Shown here: positions 1-6,471 of the stretch, one piece after another | Position numbering within the stretch: position 1 is the first letter of the stretch | Layout: each line of letters starts with the position of its first letter | Assembly: GCA_029945495.1 (NCBI GenBank) | Contig: JAQSCR010000550.1 | Location: 1 to 9,278, forward strand | DNA length: 9,278 nucleotides | DNA from: Pseudolabrys sp. | Lineage (GTDB): Bacteria; Pseudomonadota; Alphaproteobacteria; Rhizobiales; Xanthobacteraceae | Reading direction: 5' to 3' | Notes under the pieces: generated by a model | The model's database searches: none | What the model was told of the DNA's origin: nothing | The model's input: the letters and a program-made list of their open reading frames with translations, nothing else | Position numbers and translations under genes: made by a program

Positions 1-39
1 CCCCCGCTTTTCAAATGCTCAGTCGCACCGCATTGCCCC

Positions 40-99
40 TCACCCGACTTTCTCGCGATGCTCGAAAGTCGACCTCTCCCCGTAAACGGGGAGAGGTGA
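40..99. repeat. Compound hairpin intergenic repeat downstream of ubiB
   Basis: Two adjacent perfect inverted repeats are visible. The first has arms CGACTTTC (45-52) and GAAAGTCG (64-71). The second has arms CCTCTCCCCG (73-82) and CGGGGAGAGG (87-96) around a TAAA loop. TCA (40-42) and TGA (97-99) can close the base, giving a three-way-junction shape. It begins about 10 bp beyond the ubiB stop, so it could end or stabilise the ubiE-ubiB transcript, but no T-run follows the hairpin on the minus strand, so a classical intrinsic terminator is not shown. I recall repeats of this CCTCTCCCC..GGGGAGAGG type as widespread between genes in Rhizobiales; that family assignment is from memory. The rest of 1-106 shows nothing else. 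Confidence 0.75.
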
Positions 100-106
100 A
101 GAAAAA

Positions 107-1690
107 CTACAACAGCAGCCACGCGATCCAGCCGAGCATCAGCGCGATCATCCACAATCCACCGGTGGCCCAGCGGTTGCGGCGGGCCTCGGCGCGGCCG
201 ATGGCTTCGACCGATTCCGGCGCCAGCACCAGCCCATTGCGGGTGATGTCGTCGATCTGATCGAGGATGGTGCCGGCGCGGTTGAGCAACGACGGTACCT
301 GACCGAGGAAGCGGCCGATCTCGCCGGCGCCTTCGACCGCGCCTTCGAGCTTGCCGGCCGGGCCGAGATGCCGCGCGATCCATTCGCGCACCACCGGATC
401 GGCCGTGCTCCACATGTCGAGCTTGGGATCGAAGGTGCGGGCGACGCCTTCGACCACGACCATGGTCTTCTGCAGCAGCAGCAGCTCGGGCCGCGTGCGC
501 ATGTCGAACAGCCCGGTCACTTCAAAGAGAAGCATCAAGAGCTTCGCCATCGAAATGTCTTCGGCGGTGCGATTGTGGATCGGCTCGCCGATGGCGCGGA
601 TCGCCTGCGCGAAGTCGTCCACCGAGTGATGGCGCGGCACGTAGCCGGCGTCGAAATGCACCTGCGCGGTGCGCCGGTAATCGCGGGTGATGAAGCCGTA
701 CAGGATTTCGGCGAGGAAGCGCCGCTCCTTCGGGCCGAGCCTTCCCATGATACCGAAGTCGACCGCGACCAGTTTGCCGTCGGCATCGACGAACAGATTG
801 CCGGGATGCATGTCGGCATGGAAGAAGCCGTCGCGCAGCGCGTGGCGCAGGAAACTCTGGATGACGCTGCGGCCGAGCGCCGGCAGATCGAGGCCGCGCG
901 CCTCCAGCGCGGCGCGGTCGTTGAGCGGCGTGCCGTCGATCCATTCCAGCGTCAGCACTTCGCGCGCAGTGCGGTCCCAATTGACCGTCGGCACGCGGAA
1001 ATCCGGATCGTCCTTGGTGTTCTCGGCCATCTCGGACGCAGCGGCCGCCTCAAGGCGGAAATCCATCTCGATCTTGACCGAACGCGCCAGAGTGGCGACC
1101 GCTTCGACCGGACGCAGACGCTGCGCTTCGGTCGACAGATTTTCCGCGGTGCGGGCGGCAAAGAAGAACGCGGCGAGATCGGCATTGAGGCGGCGCTCGA
1201 TGCCGGGTCGCAGAACCTTCACCGCGACGATCTTGCGTGCGCCGTCGATATCGATTTCGGCCTTGTGCACCTGCGCGATCGACGCAGCAGCCACCGCGGG
1301 GCCGAGGCTGGCATAGGTCTGGTTCAGCGGCCGGTCGAAGGCGGCGACGATCACGGCTTCCGCTTCGCTTTGCGGAAACGGCGGCATGCGGTCTTGCAGG
1401 CTTTCCAGGCTGGTCGCGATCTGCGCGCCGACGACATCCGGCCGCGTCGCCATAAACTGGCCGAGCTTGACGTAAGTCGGCCCGAGCTTGGTCAGCGCGG
1501 CGGCAAGGCGGCCAGAATCGTCCTTCGTGCCTTCTTTCGCGCTCGGCCGCTCGATCAGCCGCGCCAGCGCGATGGCGGTGCGCTCGGGCAACGGCAAGGC
1601 GCGTGTATCGACCAGCGCGAACACGCCCTCGCGCGCGAACACATAGCCGGTACGGGCAAGCCGGGTGAGATGCGACAGGGCTGCGATCAC
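107..1690 (-). CDS. ubiB: UbiB, atypical ABC1/ADCK kinase-like ubiquinone biosynthesis protein
   Basis: This 527-residue protein belongs to the UbiB/ABC1/ADCK family of atypical protein-kinase-like ATPases required for ubiquinone synthesis at the inner membrane; older annotation calls it 2-octaprenylphenol 6-hydroxylase. The family hallmarks are in order: the KxGQ motif KLGQ (75-78), the Ala-rich nucleotide loop AAASIAQ (134-140) that replaces the usual Gly-rich loop, the lysine of VAVKVLRPG (158), the catalytic-loop equivalent HADMHPGN (291-298), and DFG (311-313). A hydrophobic C-terminal anchor covers about 508-527. I chose the GTG start at 1690 because it overlaps the ubiE stop as GTGA (1687-1690) and gives a family-typical N-terminus and length. 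The open frame extends further upstream, but only as a shadow of ubiE. It is co-transcribed and probably translationally coupled with ubiE. I am very sure of the family. Confidence 0.95.
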   Translation of the reverse strand: MIAALSHLTRLARTGYVFAREGVFALVDTRALPLPERTAIALARLIERPSAKEGTKDDSGRLAAALTKLGPTYVKLGQFMATRPDVVGAQIATSLESLQDRMPPFPQSEAEAVIVAAFDRPLNQTYASLGPAVAAASIAQVHKAEIDIDGARKIVAVKVLRPGIERRLNADLAAFFFAARTAENLSTEAQRLRPVEAVATLARSVKIEMDFRLEAAAASEMAENTKDDPDFRVPTVNWDRTAREVLTLEWIDGTPLNDRAALEARGLDLPALGRSVIQSFLRHALRDGFFHADMHPGNLFVDADGKLVAVDFGIMGRLGPKERRFLAEILYGFITRDYRRTAQVHFDAGYVPRHHSVDDFAQAIRAIGEPIHNRTAEDISMAKLLMLLFEVTGLFDMRTRPELLLLQKTMVVVEGVARTFDPKLDMWSTADPVVREWIARHLGPAGKLEGAVEGAGEIGRFLGQVPSLLNRAGTILDQIDDITRNGLVLAPESVEAIGRAEARRNRWATGGLWMIALMLGWIAWLLL

Positions 1691-2448
1691 AATTTCCAGC
1701 CCGAATGCATCGCCACCACGCCGCCGGTCATTGCCGTGAAAGACACGCGGCGGAAGCCGGCATCCTCGATCATCGACGCGAACGCCTTCGGCTTGGGAAA
1801 TTTGCGGATCGACTCGACGAGGTAAGCGTAAGCCTCGCGGTCGCCGGTCACCGCCCGGCCGATATTCGGGATGACGTGCTGCGAATAGAGGTCGTAGATC
1901 TTGTCGAGGCCGGGAACGTCGACGCTGGAGAATTCCAGACACAGGAAGCGGCCGCCATGCTTGAGCACGCGATGCGCCTCGCTTAAGCCGCGTGCGATGC
2001 GCGGCACGTTGCGGATGCCGAAGGCGATGGTGACGCAATCGAAGCTCTTGTCCGGGTACGGCAGTTCCTCGGCGTTGCCCTGCTCGAAAGTGACCACGTC
2101 GTCGAAGCCGCGGGCGGCGGCGCGTTCGCGCCCGACCGCCAGCATCTCGGCATTGATGTCGCAAACGGTGACGCGGGTACCGGCGGCGGCGGCGTCAACA
2201 ACACGGAAGGCGACGTCGCCCGTCCCACCGGCCAGATCGAGCAGCGCGAACGGTCGGTCGGACTTGTGCGGCGGATTGACCGCGGTCACCAGCGCGTCCT
2301 TCCACGCCCGGTGCAGCCCGCCCGACATCAGGTCGTTCATCAGGTCGTAGCGGCGCGCGACCGAGTGGAAAACCTCGTCCACCAGGCCCTGCTTGTCGGC
2401 CAGGGGCACGGTCTGGTCGCCGAAATGCGTCTCTTCTTGCGTGGTCAT
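1687..2448 (-). CDS. ubiE: UbiE, demethylmenaquinone/2-polyprenyl-6-methoxy-1,4-benzoquinol C-methyltransferase
   Basis: This 253-residue SAM-dependent class I methyltransferase carries out the C-methylation step of ubiquinone synthesis, and of menaquinone synthesis where that exists. It acts on the membrane-bound polyprenyl benzoquinol. The SAM-binding motif I is LLDLAGGTGD (69-78). The acidic residue after strand 2 lies in VCDIN (95-99). The UbiE/COQ5 signatures FGIRNVPR (143-150) and YDLYSQHVIPNIG (185-197) are intact. Length matches the family, where the E. coli protein is about 251 residues. I chose the ATG at 2448 because MTTQEETHFG matches the usual alphaproteobacterial N-terminus; an in-frame ATG at 2499 would add 17 residues of unlikely sequence. 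No strong Shine-Dalgarno is visible at 2448. It is the first gene of the ubiE-ubiB pair and is divergent from mutM. Confidence 0.96.
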   Translation of the reverse strand: MTTQEETHFGDQTVPLADKQGLVDEVFHSVARRYDLMNDLMSGGLHRAWKDALVTAVNPPHKSDRPFALLDLAGGTGDVAFRVVDAAAAGTRVTVCDINAEMLAVGRERAAARGFDDVVTFEQGNAEELPYPDKSFDCVTIAFGIRNVPRIARGLSEAHRVLKHGGRFLCLEFSSVDVPGLDKIYDLYSQHVIPNIGRAVTGDREAYAYLVESIRKFPKPKAFASMIEDAGFRRVSFTAMTGGVVAMHSGWKL

Positions 2449-2496
2449 AGGGTTCTTAGTCGGATGACTGGGCCAATAATCGTTTGCGGGCAGGAC

Positions 2497-2525
2497 CATA
2501 GCGCGGCAGGCGGCGGGGCGCTATG
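2497..2525. promoter_or_regulatory. Perfect 8-bp inverted repeat in the ubiE/mutM divergent spacer
   Basis: The arms CATAGCGC (2497-2504) and GCGCTATG (2518-2525) are exact reverse complements separated by 13 bp, so the half-site centres are 21 bp apart, about two helical turns. The site lies in the 120-bp spacer between two divergent genes, 49 bp upstream of the ubiE start and 43 bp upstream of the mutM start. That placement and spacing fit a dimeric-regulator operator. It could equally form a hairpin in the mutM leader, and no regulator is identified. I could not pick out a convincing -35/-10 pair for either gene here. Confidence 0.35.
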
Positions 2526-2535
2526 TGTGAACCAC

Positions 2536-2560
2536 CCTCCCCTCAAGGAGAGGTAAAGAA
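2536..2560. repeat. Degenerate hairpin repeat copy in the mutM leader
   Basis: CCTCCCCT (2536-2543) can pair with AGGAGAGG (2546-2553) with one mismatch. The right arm and its 3' flank, GGAGAGGTAAAGAAA (2547-2561), closely match the right arm and flank of the repeat at 40-99, which reads GGAGAGGTGAAGAAA. I read it as a partial or decayed copy of the same family. It also supplies the purine-rich AGGAG (2546-2550) upstream of the mutM ATG, although the 15 or more bases from this tract to the ATG are longer than ideal for a Shine-Dalgarno. Confidence 0.5.
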
Positions 2561-2568
2561 AGACGCCC

Positions 2569-3456
2569 ATGCCCGAGCTACCCGAAGTCGAGACCGTGCG
2601 CCGGGGCCTGGCCCCGGTCATGGAAGGCGCCCATTTTACCAAGGTCGAGGTGCGGCGCGGCGACCTGCGCTGGCCGCTGCCGAAGGACTTCGCCAAAAGG
2701 ATGACCGGGGCCACGGTCGACGGTCTCGGCCGCCGCGCCAAATACCTGATCGCTGATCTCTCGACCGGCGACGTGCTGATGATGCATCTGGGCATGTCCG
2801 GCTCGTTTCATATCGTGCAGGACGCCAAAAATGCAAAAAGGCACGCCCGCCCCGGCGACTTCCACCACGAACGCGGCAAGATCGGCGCGCACGACCACAT
2901 CGTATTCCACATGTCGAACGGCGCGACAGTGACCTTCAACGATCCGCGCCGCTTCGGCTCGATGAAGTTGGTGCCGCGCGCCAAGCTCGACAAGGAGCCA
3001 TTGCTGAGCGCGCTCGGGCCGGAGCCTTTGGGCAATCAATTCGACGCCGCGATGCTGGCGCATGCCTGTCGCGCCAAAAAAACCTCGCTGAAAGCCGCCC
3101 TGCTCGACCAGCGCGTCGTTGCCGGCCTCGGCAATATCTATGTCTGCGAAGCGCTGTATCGCGCGCATCTGTCGCCGAAGCGGCAAGCCTCGACCATAGC
3201 CGACCGCAAGGGAGCGCCGAACGAACGCGCGGTCGCCTTGGTCGACGCCATCAAGGTCGTACTGCACGATGCCATCAAGGCCGGCGGCTCGTCGCTGCGC
3301 GATCATCGCCAAGCCGACGGTTCGCTCGGCTATTTCCAGCACAATTTCCGCGTCTATGACCGCGAAGGCGAACCGTGCCCGGACTGCAAGGGCATCATCA
3401 AGCGCATCGTGCAGAGCGGCCGCTCGACATTTTATTGTCCGGCGTGTCAGAAGTGA
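2569..3456 (+). CDS. mutM: MutM/Fpg, bifunctional formamidopyrimidine-DNA glycosylase / AP lyase
   Basis: This 295-residue cytosolic base-excision repair enzyme removes 8-oxoguanine and formamidopyrimidines and then cleaves the abasic site. The N-terminus MPELPEVETVRRGL supplies the catalytic proline, which becomes residue 1 after Met removal, and the adjacent catalytic Glu. The catalytic turn lysine is K58 in GRRAKYL. The helix-two-turn-helix segment around GLGNIYVCEAL (186-196) contains the conserved Asn. The C-terminal zinc finger has C270/C273 and C290/C293, with the DNA-contacting Arg in QSGRSTFYC (R285). All key residues are present, so it should be active. It is divergent from ubiE, and its end faces a beta-barrel remnant 12 bp away. 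A small basic insert near 87-105 (AKNAKRHARPGDFHHERGK) is, from memory, usual for the rhizobial version. Confidence 0.97.
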   Translation: MPELPEVETVRRGLAPVMEGAHFTKVEVRRGDLRWPLPKDFAKRMTGATVDGLGRRAKYLIADLSTGDVLMMHLGMSGSFHIVQDAKNAKRHARPGDFHHERGKIGAHDHIVFHMSNGATVTFNDPRRFGSMKLVPRAKLDKEPLLSALGPEPLGNQFDAAMLAHACRAKKTSLKAALLDQRVVAGLGNIYVCEALYRAHLSPKRQASTIADRKGAPNERAVALVDAIKVVLHDAIKAGGSSLRDHRQADGSLGYFQHNFRVYDREGEPCPDCKGIIKRIVQSGRSTFYCPACQK

Positions 3457-3468
3457 ATTCTATCCGGA

Positions 3469-3930
3469 TCAGAACCGGTAGTTCACGCCGACGCGCACCA
3501 AATTCATATTGAGCTTGGTCGTATCAGTCAGCGTCGGCAGGCCCGGCACCGCCCAGGTCGTCGTGCTCTTGCCGAAATCCATGTAGAGATATTCAGCCTT
3601 CAGACTCCAGCGCTGCATCAGCGCCACTTCGATGCCGCCGCCGATGGCCCAGCCGTTGCGGAAATCGTGCTGGCTCAGAGTTGCCGTGCCAGCTCCGGCG
3701 GTGGCGGAAGCCTCGGTCTCCAGCCGTGTATAGGCGTAACCGCCCGTCGTATAGAGAAGCCAGCTGTCCTGCGCGTAGCCAAGGCGGCCACGCACGGTGC
3801 CGAACCAGGGCATCTTTTGGTCGTACCGCGCGGACAGTTTGTCTTGCCGAAAAGGTAAAAACGGTGCATTTCCGATAAACTGACGCGAATTCTTAACTGG
3901 CTTATTATCCGTATTGTCCTCGAACAGCAT
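3469..3930 (-). pseudogene. C-terminal remnant of an outer-membrane beta-barrel (porin-like) gene
   Basis: The frame from the ATG at 3930 encodes 153 residues that look like the last part of an Omp25/Omp31-type eight-stranded barrel common in Rhizobiales. Recognisable blocks are PWFGTVRGRLGYA (41-53), WLLYTTGGYAY (57-67), GWAIGGGIE (93-101), WSLKAEYLYMDFG (108-120) and the terminal strand NLVRVGVNYRF ending in Phe, the usual BAM-recognition residue. Full-length members are generally well over 200 residues with a signal peptide. Here there is no signal peptide, and the first 35 or so residues look unlike the family. Upstream sequence is immediately the enoyl-CoA hydratase gene on the other strand, so the N-terminal half is gone. 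I infer a 5' deletion remnant. A live short protein is possible but could not be exported as it stands. Confidence 0.75.
3880..3908 (+). promoter_or_regulatory. Candidate sigma70-type promoter for the enoyl-CoA hydratase gene
   Basis: A -35-like CTGACG (3880-3885) and a -10-like TATTAT (3903-3908, five of six matches to TATAAT) are separated by exactly 17 bp. Transcription would start near 3915, leaving a leader of about 25 bases before the ATG at 3940. The promoter lies within the remnant beta-barrel frame on the opposite strand. The match was made by eye. Confidence 0.45.
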
Positions 3931-3939
3931 GAGCGTCCA

Positions 3940-4713
3940 ATGGACTATCAGAACCTCATCGTCGAAACCAAAGGCCGGGTCGGCGTCATCCAGCTCAACC
4001 GGCCACAGGCGCTCAACGCGCTCAACAGCGCGCTCATCCGTGAACTGTGCCAGGCGATCGACGCCTTCGAGGCCGATGCTGCCATCGGCTGCCTGCTGCT
4101 CACCGGCAGCGACAAGGCTTTCGCCGCCGGCGCCGACATCAAAGAGATGGCGGACAAGACGTTCATCGAAGCCTATCTCGGCGATTTCACCGCCGACTGG
4201 CACGCGCCGAAGCGGGCGCGCAAGCCGATCGTCGCGGCAGTGGCGGGCTTCGCGCTCGGCGGCGGCTGCGAGTTGGCCATGCTGTGCGACCTCATCATCG
4301 CCGGCGACAACGCCAAATTCGGCCAGCCCGAAATCAAGCTCGGCGTTATTCCCGGCATTGGCGGCACGCAGCGGCTGACGCGAGCGGTCGGCAAGGCCAA
4401 GGCGATGGATCTGATTCTGACCGGCCGCATGATGGATGCGGCCGAGGCCGAGCGCTCCGGTCTGGTCGCGCGCGTGGTGCCGGCGGCGAGCTTGATGGAC
4501 GAAGCCATGAAAGCAGCCGATACCATCGCCAACATGTCGCTGCCGTCGGTGCTGGCGGCCAAGGAAGCCATCGACCGCGCGTTCGAGTCGACGCTCGCCG
4601 AAGGCGTCGTGTTCGAACGGCGCATTTTCCACGCGCTGTTTGCCACCGAAGATCAGAAGGAAGGCATGAAGGCCTTCGTCGAAAAGCGGAAGCCGGCGTG
4701 GAAGAATAAGTGA
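3940..4713 (+). CDS. Enoyl-CoA hydratase (crotonase family)
   Basis: This 257-residue soluble enzyme hydrates trans-2-enoyl-CoA to 3-hydroxyacyl-CoA in fatty-acid beta-oxidation. It is a close match to short-chain enoyl-CoA hydratase along its whole length. NRPQALNALN (20-29) and the oxyanion-hole region AGADIKEM (63-70) are present. Both catalytic glutamates are visible: E111 in GGGCELAM and E131 in GQPEIKLG. IPGIGGTQRL (137-146) and the C-terminal AFVEKRKPAWK are also typical. It ends exactly where the convergent gene ends. In rhizobial genomes, as I remember them, this gene sits between mutM and rpsT, so it is part of an old conserved block. The ribosome-binding site is weak (GAGCG, 3931-3935). 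A crotonase with another substrate, such as one in amino-acid catabolism, cannot be ruled out. Confidence 0.93.
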   Translation: MDYQNLIVETKGRVGVIQLNRPQALNALNSALIRELCQAIDAFEADAAIGCLLLTGSDKAFAAGADIKEMADKTFIEAYLGDFTADWHAPKRARKPIVAAVAGFALGGGCELAMLCDLIIAGDNAKFGQPEIKLGVIPGIGGTQRLTRAVGKAKAMDLILTGRMMDAAEAERSGLVARVVPAASLMDEAMKAADTIANMSLPSVLAAKEAIDRAFESTLAEGVVFERRIFHALFATEDQKEGMKAFVEKRKPAWKNK

Positions 4714-6345
4714 TTACTTCCTTACGCAGATAATCCGCACCACCGAGGCCGACGCATCGGCCGACGGCGCGGCGGCCGCGGCCGGCACATGTTGCGCGTC
4801 GAGAAAACCGCGGATCGTCTCGGGCCGGACCAGCAGCAGCGGCGGCAGCGTCGGTTCGGTGCTGGCGACCACCGCGTTGCGCATTTCTGCCATGCCGACA
4901 AACCGGCCCTGGCGGTCGAGCGCGACGGCGCCGGAGAATCCCGCCAGCGGTTCGGAGCGACGCAATTCGATCGCGTTGCCATCGGTCACCCGCGCCGTGA
5001 TCTCGACGAGTTTGCCGCGGCCGTCCTGGTCCTTCGGATCTGGAATGCCGAGCAGCGTCACATCGCTTGCCTTCGGCACCGGCGCAGCGTCGCGCGCGAA
5101 GGCCAGCGGCTGGACTTTGCCCGGACCATAGACGCGCAACAGCGCCAGCCCGTGATCCTTATCTTCGGCAACGCGCTCGGCGTCGCCTAACCCCGACGCC
5201 ACGATCACCTGGCAGCCGTGCGTCAATCGCGCATCGGTGACGATGTGGCCTTGTGCGCTGACGATCATGCCGTTGCCGTATTCGACCGATTTCGACAAGG
5301 CTGCGAACGGCGCGCTGCGCTGCGGAAACGGCGAGAACCCCGACGCCATTGCCACCATCACCGGCGCGACAATGCCCTCCATCGCCTGATCGAACAGCAT
5401 GGTGAAACCGCGCACTTCGCCATTGCGAATCGACGCGCGCACGGAAAATTTCTTCAGCCCCTGAATGCCGCTGACGAAATAGCTGTCGTCGCGCAGCACG
5501 CTGTATTCGACCTTGCGCGTCTCGGGCGTCTTCTTCTCCTGCTCGAACAAAGCCTGCAGCTTGAGGCCGGGCTCGTTGAGGCGGAAGGTCTCGACCTGCA
5601 CCTCGCCGTGCGCCGACGACCACAGCGTGCCGCGCGCCGCCTCGCGCACATGTGGCACCATCTTGGTCGGCAGACCGATGCGAATGCCGGTGGCCGGATC
5701 GGCCACCACGCTCCAGCCGAATTCCTGTTCGTGTTCGCGCGCAGCGGCGATCAGGGACGCGCGCTCGGCGGCGGTGAGTTGGCCGCTGATCTTGCTTTTG
5801 ATCCGTTTCTGGAAATTCCTGACCGCGGTCAGCATCGGGTCTTCGCCGTTGACCGCGCCGGTATAGTCGCCCGACCACAGCAGCGCTGCCTGCAGCTTCA
5901 GGCGCTCGTCCTGCGGAATGCCGGCGAAGACGTCGTTCGCTGTGTCCGCTTTGGCCGGCACATCGGTCTTTCCTTTGGCGGCGACGGCGGGCGAAGCGGC
6001 GGCAGGTTGCGCGATTGCCGCTTTGATCGCTTCCGGCTTGATGGGCGGCAGCATGACCGGAGCAGCGGCCGATTTGGCGGCTTCAGGTTTGGCAATAGCC
6101 GGTTTAGCAGGCGCGGCGGCGACCGGGGCCACCGCGGGCTTGGTTACCGGCTTAGCGGCTAACTTCGGCGCGACTTTCGGGGTGGCCGGGAATGTGAGCG
6201 GCTTGTTCGGCAACGGCGCGGCGGCCCGTCTGTCGGCCTCAACCGGATACGGCGCCGCATCGGCGCCCGGCACCTGGGCCGCGGCGGACAGCGCACCGAA
6301 CGAGAGCGCGAAAAGCGTCGCAATGGGAAGCAAACGCATAGTCAT
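4714..6345 (-). CDS. Exported peptidoglycan-binding-like protein with degenerate trypsin/HtrA-like domain
   Basis: The frame from 6345 gives 543 residues. An alternative ATG at 6339 shortens it by two, and an open frame up to 6429 is less likely because it would bury the signal peptide. Domains in order are: a signal peptide (about 1-24, cleavage near SAAAQ); a low-complexity Ala/Pro/Lys linker (about 45-130); a peptidoglycan-binding-1-like helical segment (about 145-202, LQAALLWSGDYTGAVNGE and VRNFQKRI); a region I do not recognise (about 205-345); and a chymotrypsin-fold-like domain (about 352-515). In that domain GNGMIVSAQGHIVTDARL aligns with the HtrA block ending in TNHHV, but the catalytic His position holds Arg (R373). 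The usual DLALL reads HGLALL, so Asp is replaced by Gly (G400). Only the Ser in GFSGAV (S471) remains. It is therefore probably non-proteolytic, perhaps a periplasmic binding or scaffold protein. It is divergent from moeB, and its role is unknown. Confidence 0.8.
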   Translation of the reverse strand: MTMRLLPIATLFALSFGALSAAAQVPGADAAPYPVEADRRAAAPLPNKPLTFPATPKVAPKLAAKPVTKPAVAPVAAAPAKPAIAKPEAAKSAAAPVMLPPIKPEAIKAAIAQPAAASPAVAAKGKTDVPAKADTANDVFAGIPQDERLKLQAALLWSGDYTGAVNGEDPMLTAVRNFQKRIKSKISGQLTAAERASLIAAAREHEQEFGWSVVADPATGIRIGLPTKMVPHVREAARGTLWSSAHGEVQVETFRLNEPGLKLQALFEQEKKTPETRKVEYSVLRDDSYFVSGIQGLKKFSVRASIRNGEVRGFTMLFDQAMEGIVAPVMVAMASGFSPFPQRSAPFAALSKSVEYGNGMIVSAQGHIVTDARLTHGCQVIVASGLGDAERVAEDKDHGLALLRVYGPGKVQPLAFARDAAPVPKASDVTLLGIPDPKDQDGRGKLVEITARVTDGNAIELRRSEPLAGFSGAVALDRQGRFVGMAEMRNAVVASTEPTLPPLLLVRPETIRGFLDAQHVPAAAAAPSADASASVVRIICVRK

Positions 6346-6471
6346 TAACGCCACACTAACCAAGGTTGCGGCGCACATTAGCCCATCGCGGCAGCGGCGC
6401 AAGGCGGCGGCGCAGGCACTGTGGCACAAACCGGTTCGCAGCTTTCTTAATACTGGGCTAGGTTAACCACG

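Noticed and set aside
148..156. DnaA-box-like TCATCCACA, and TTATCCGTA at 3905-3913, considered as hints of oriC because of the mutM/hydratase context
   Set aside because: They are single, imperfect and far apart, one lies inside ubiB coding sequence, and no AT-rich unwinding region or box cluster is present.
368..1825. A 485-codon open frame on the plus strand opposite ubiB
   Set aside because: It is antisense to the intact ubiB and the end of ubiE. Long antisense frames are expected at this GC content, and its product is Arg/His/Asp-rich with no recognisable domain.
2578..3342. A 254-codon minus-strand frame opposite mutM
   Set aside because: mutM is complete with all catalytic residues in the other strand. 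The antisense product has no family features.
3457..3480. Possible terminator between mutM and the beta-barrel remnant
   Set aside because: Only a 4-bp CCGG/CCGG pairing is available and there is no T-run.
3931..4632. Extension of the beta-barrel frame upstream into the enoyl-CoA hydratase region (387 codons in total)
   Set aside because: Upstream of about 3930 the frame encodes only the antisense of the hydratase gene, with no barrel strands or signal peptide, so it is not a fusion protein.
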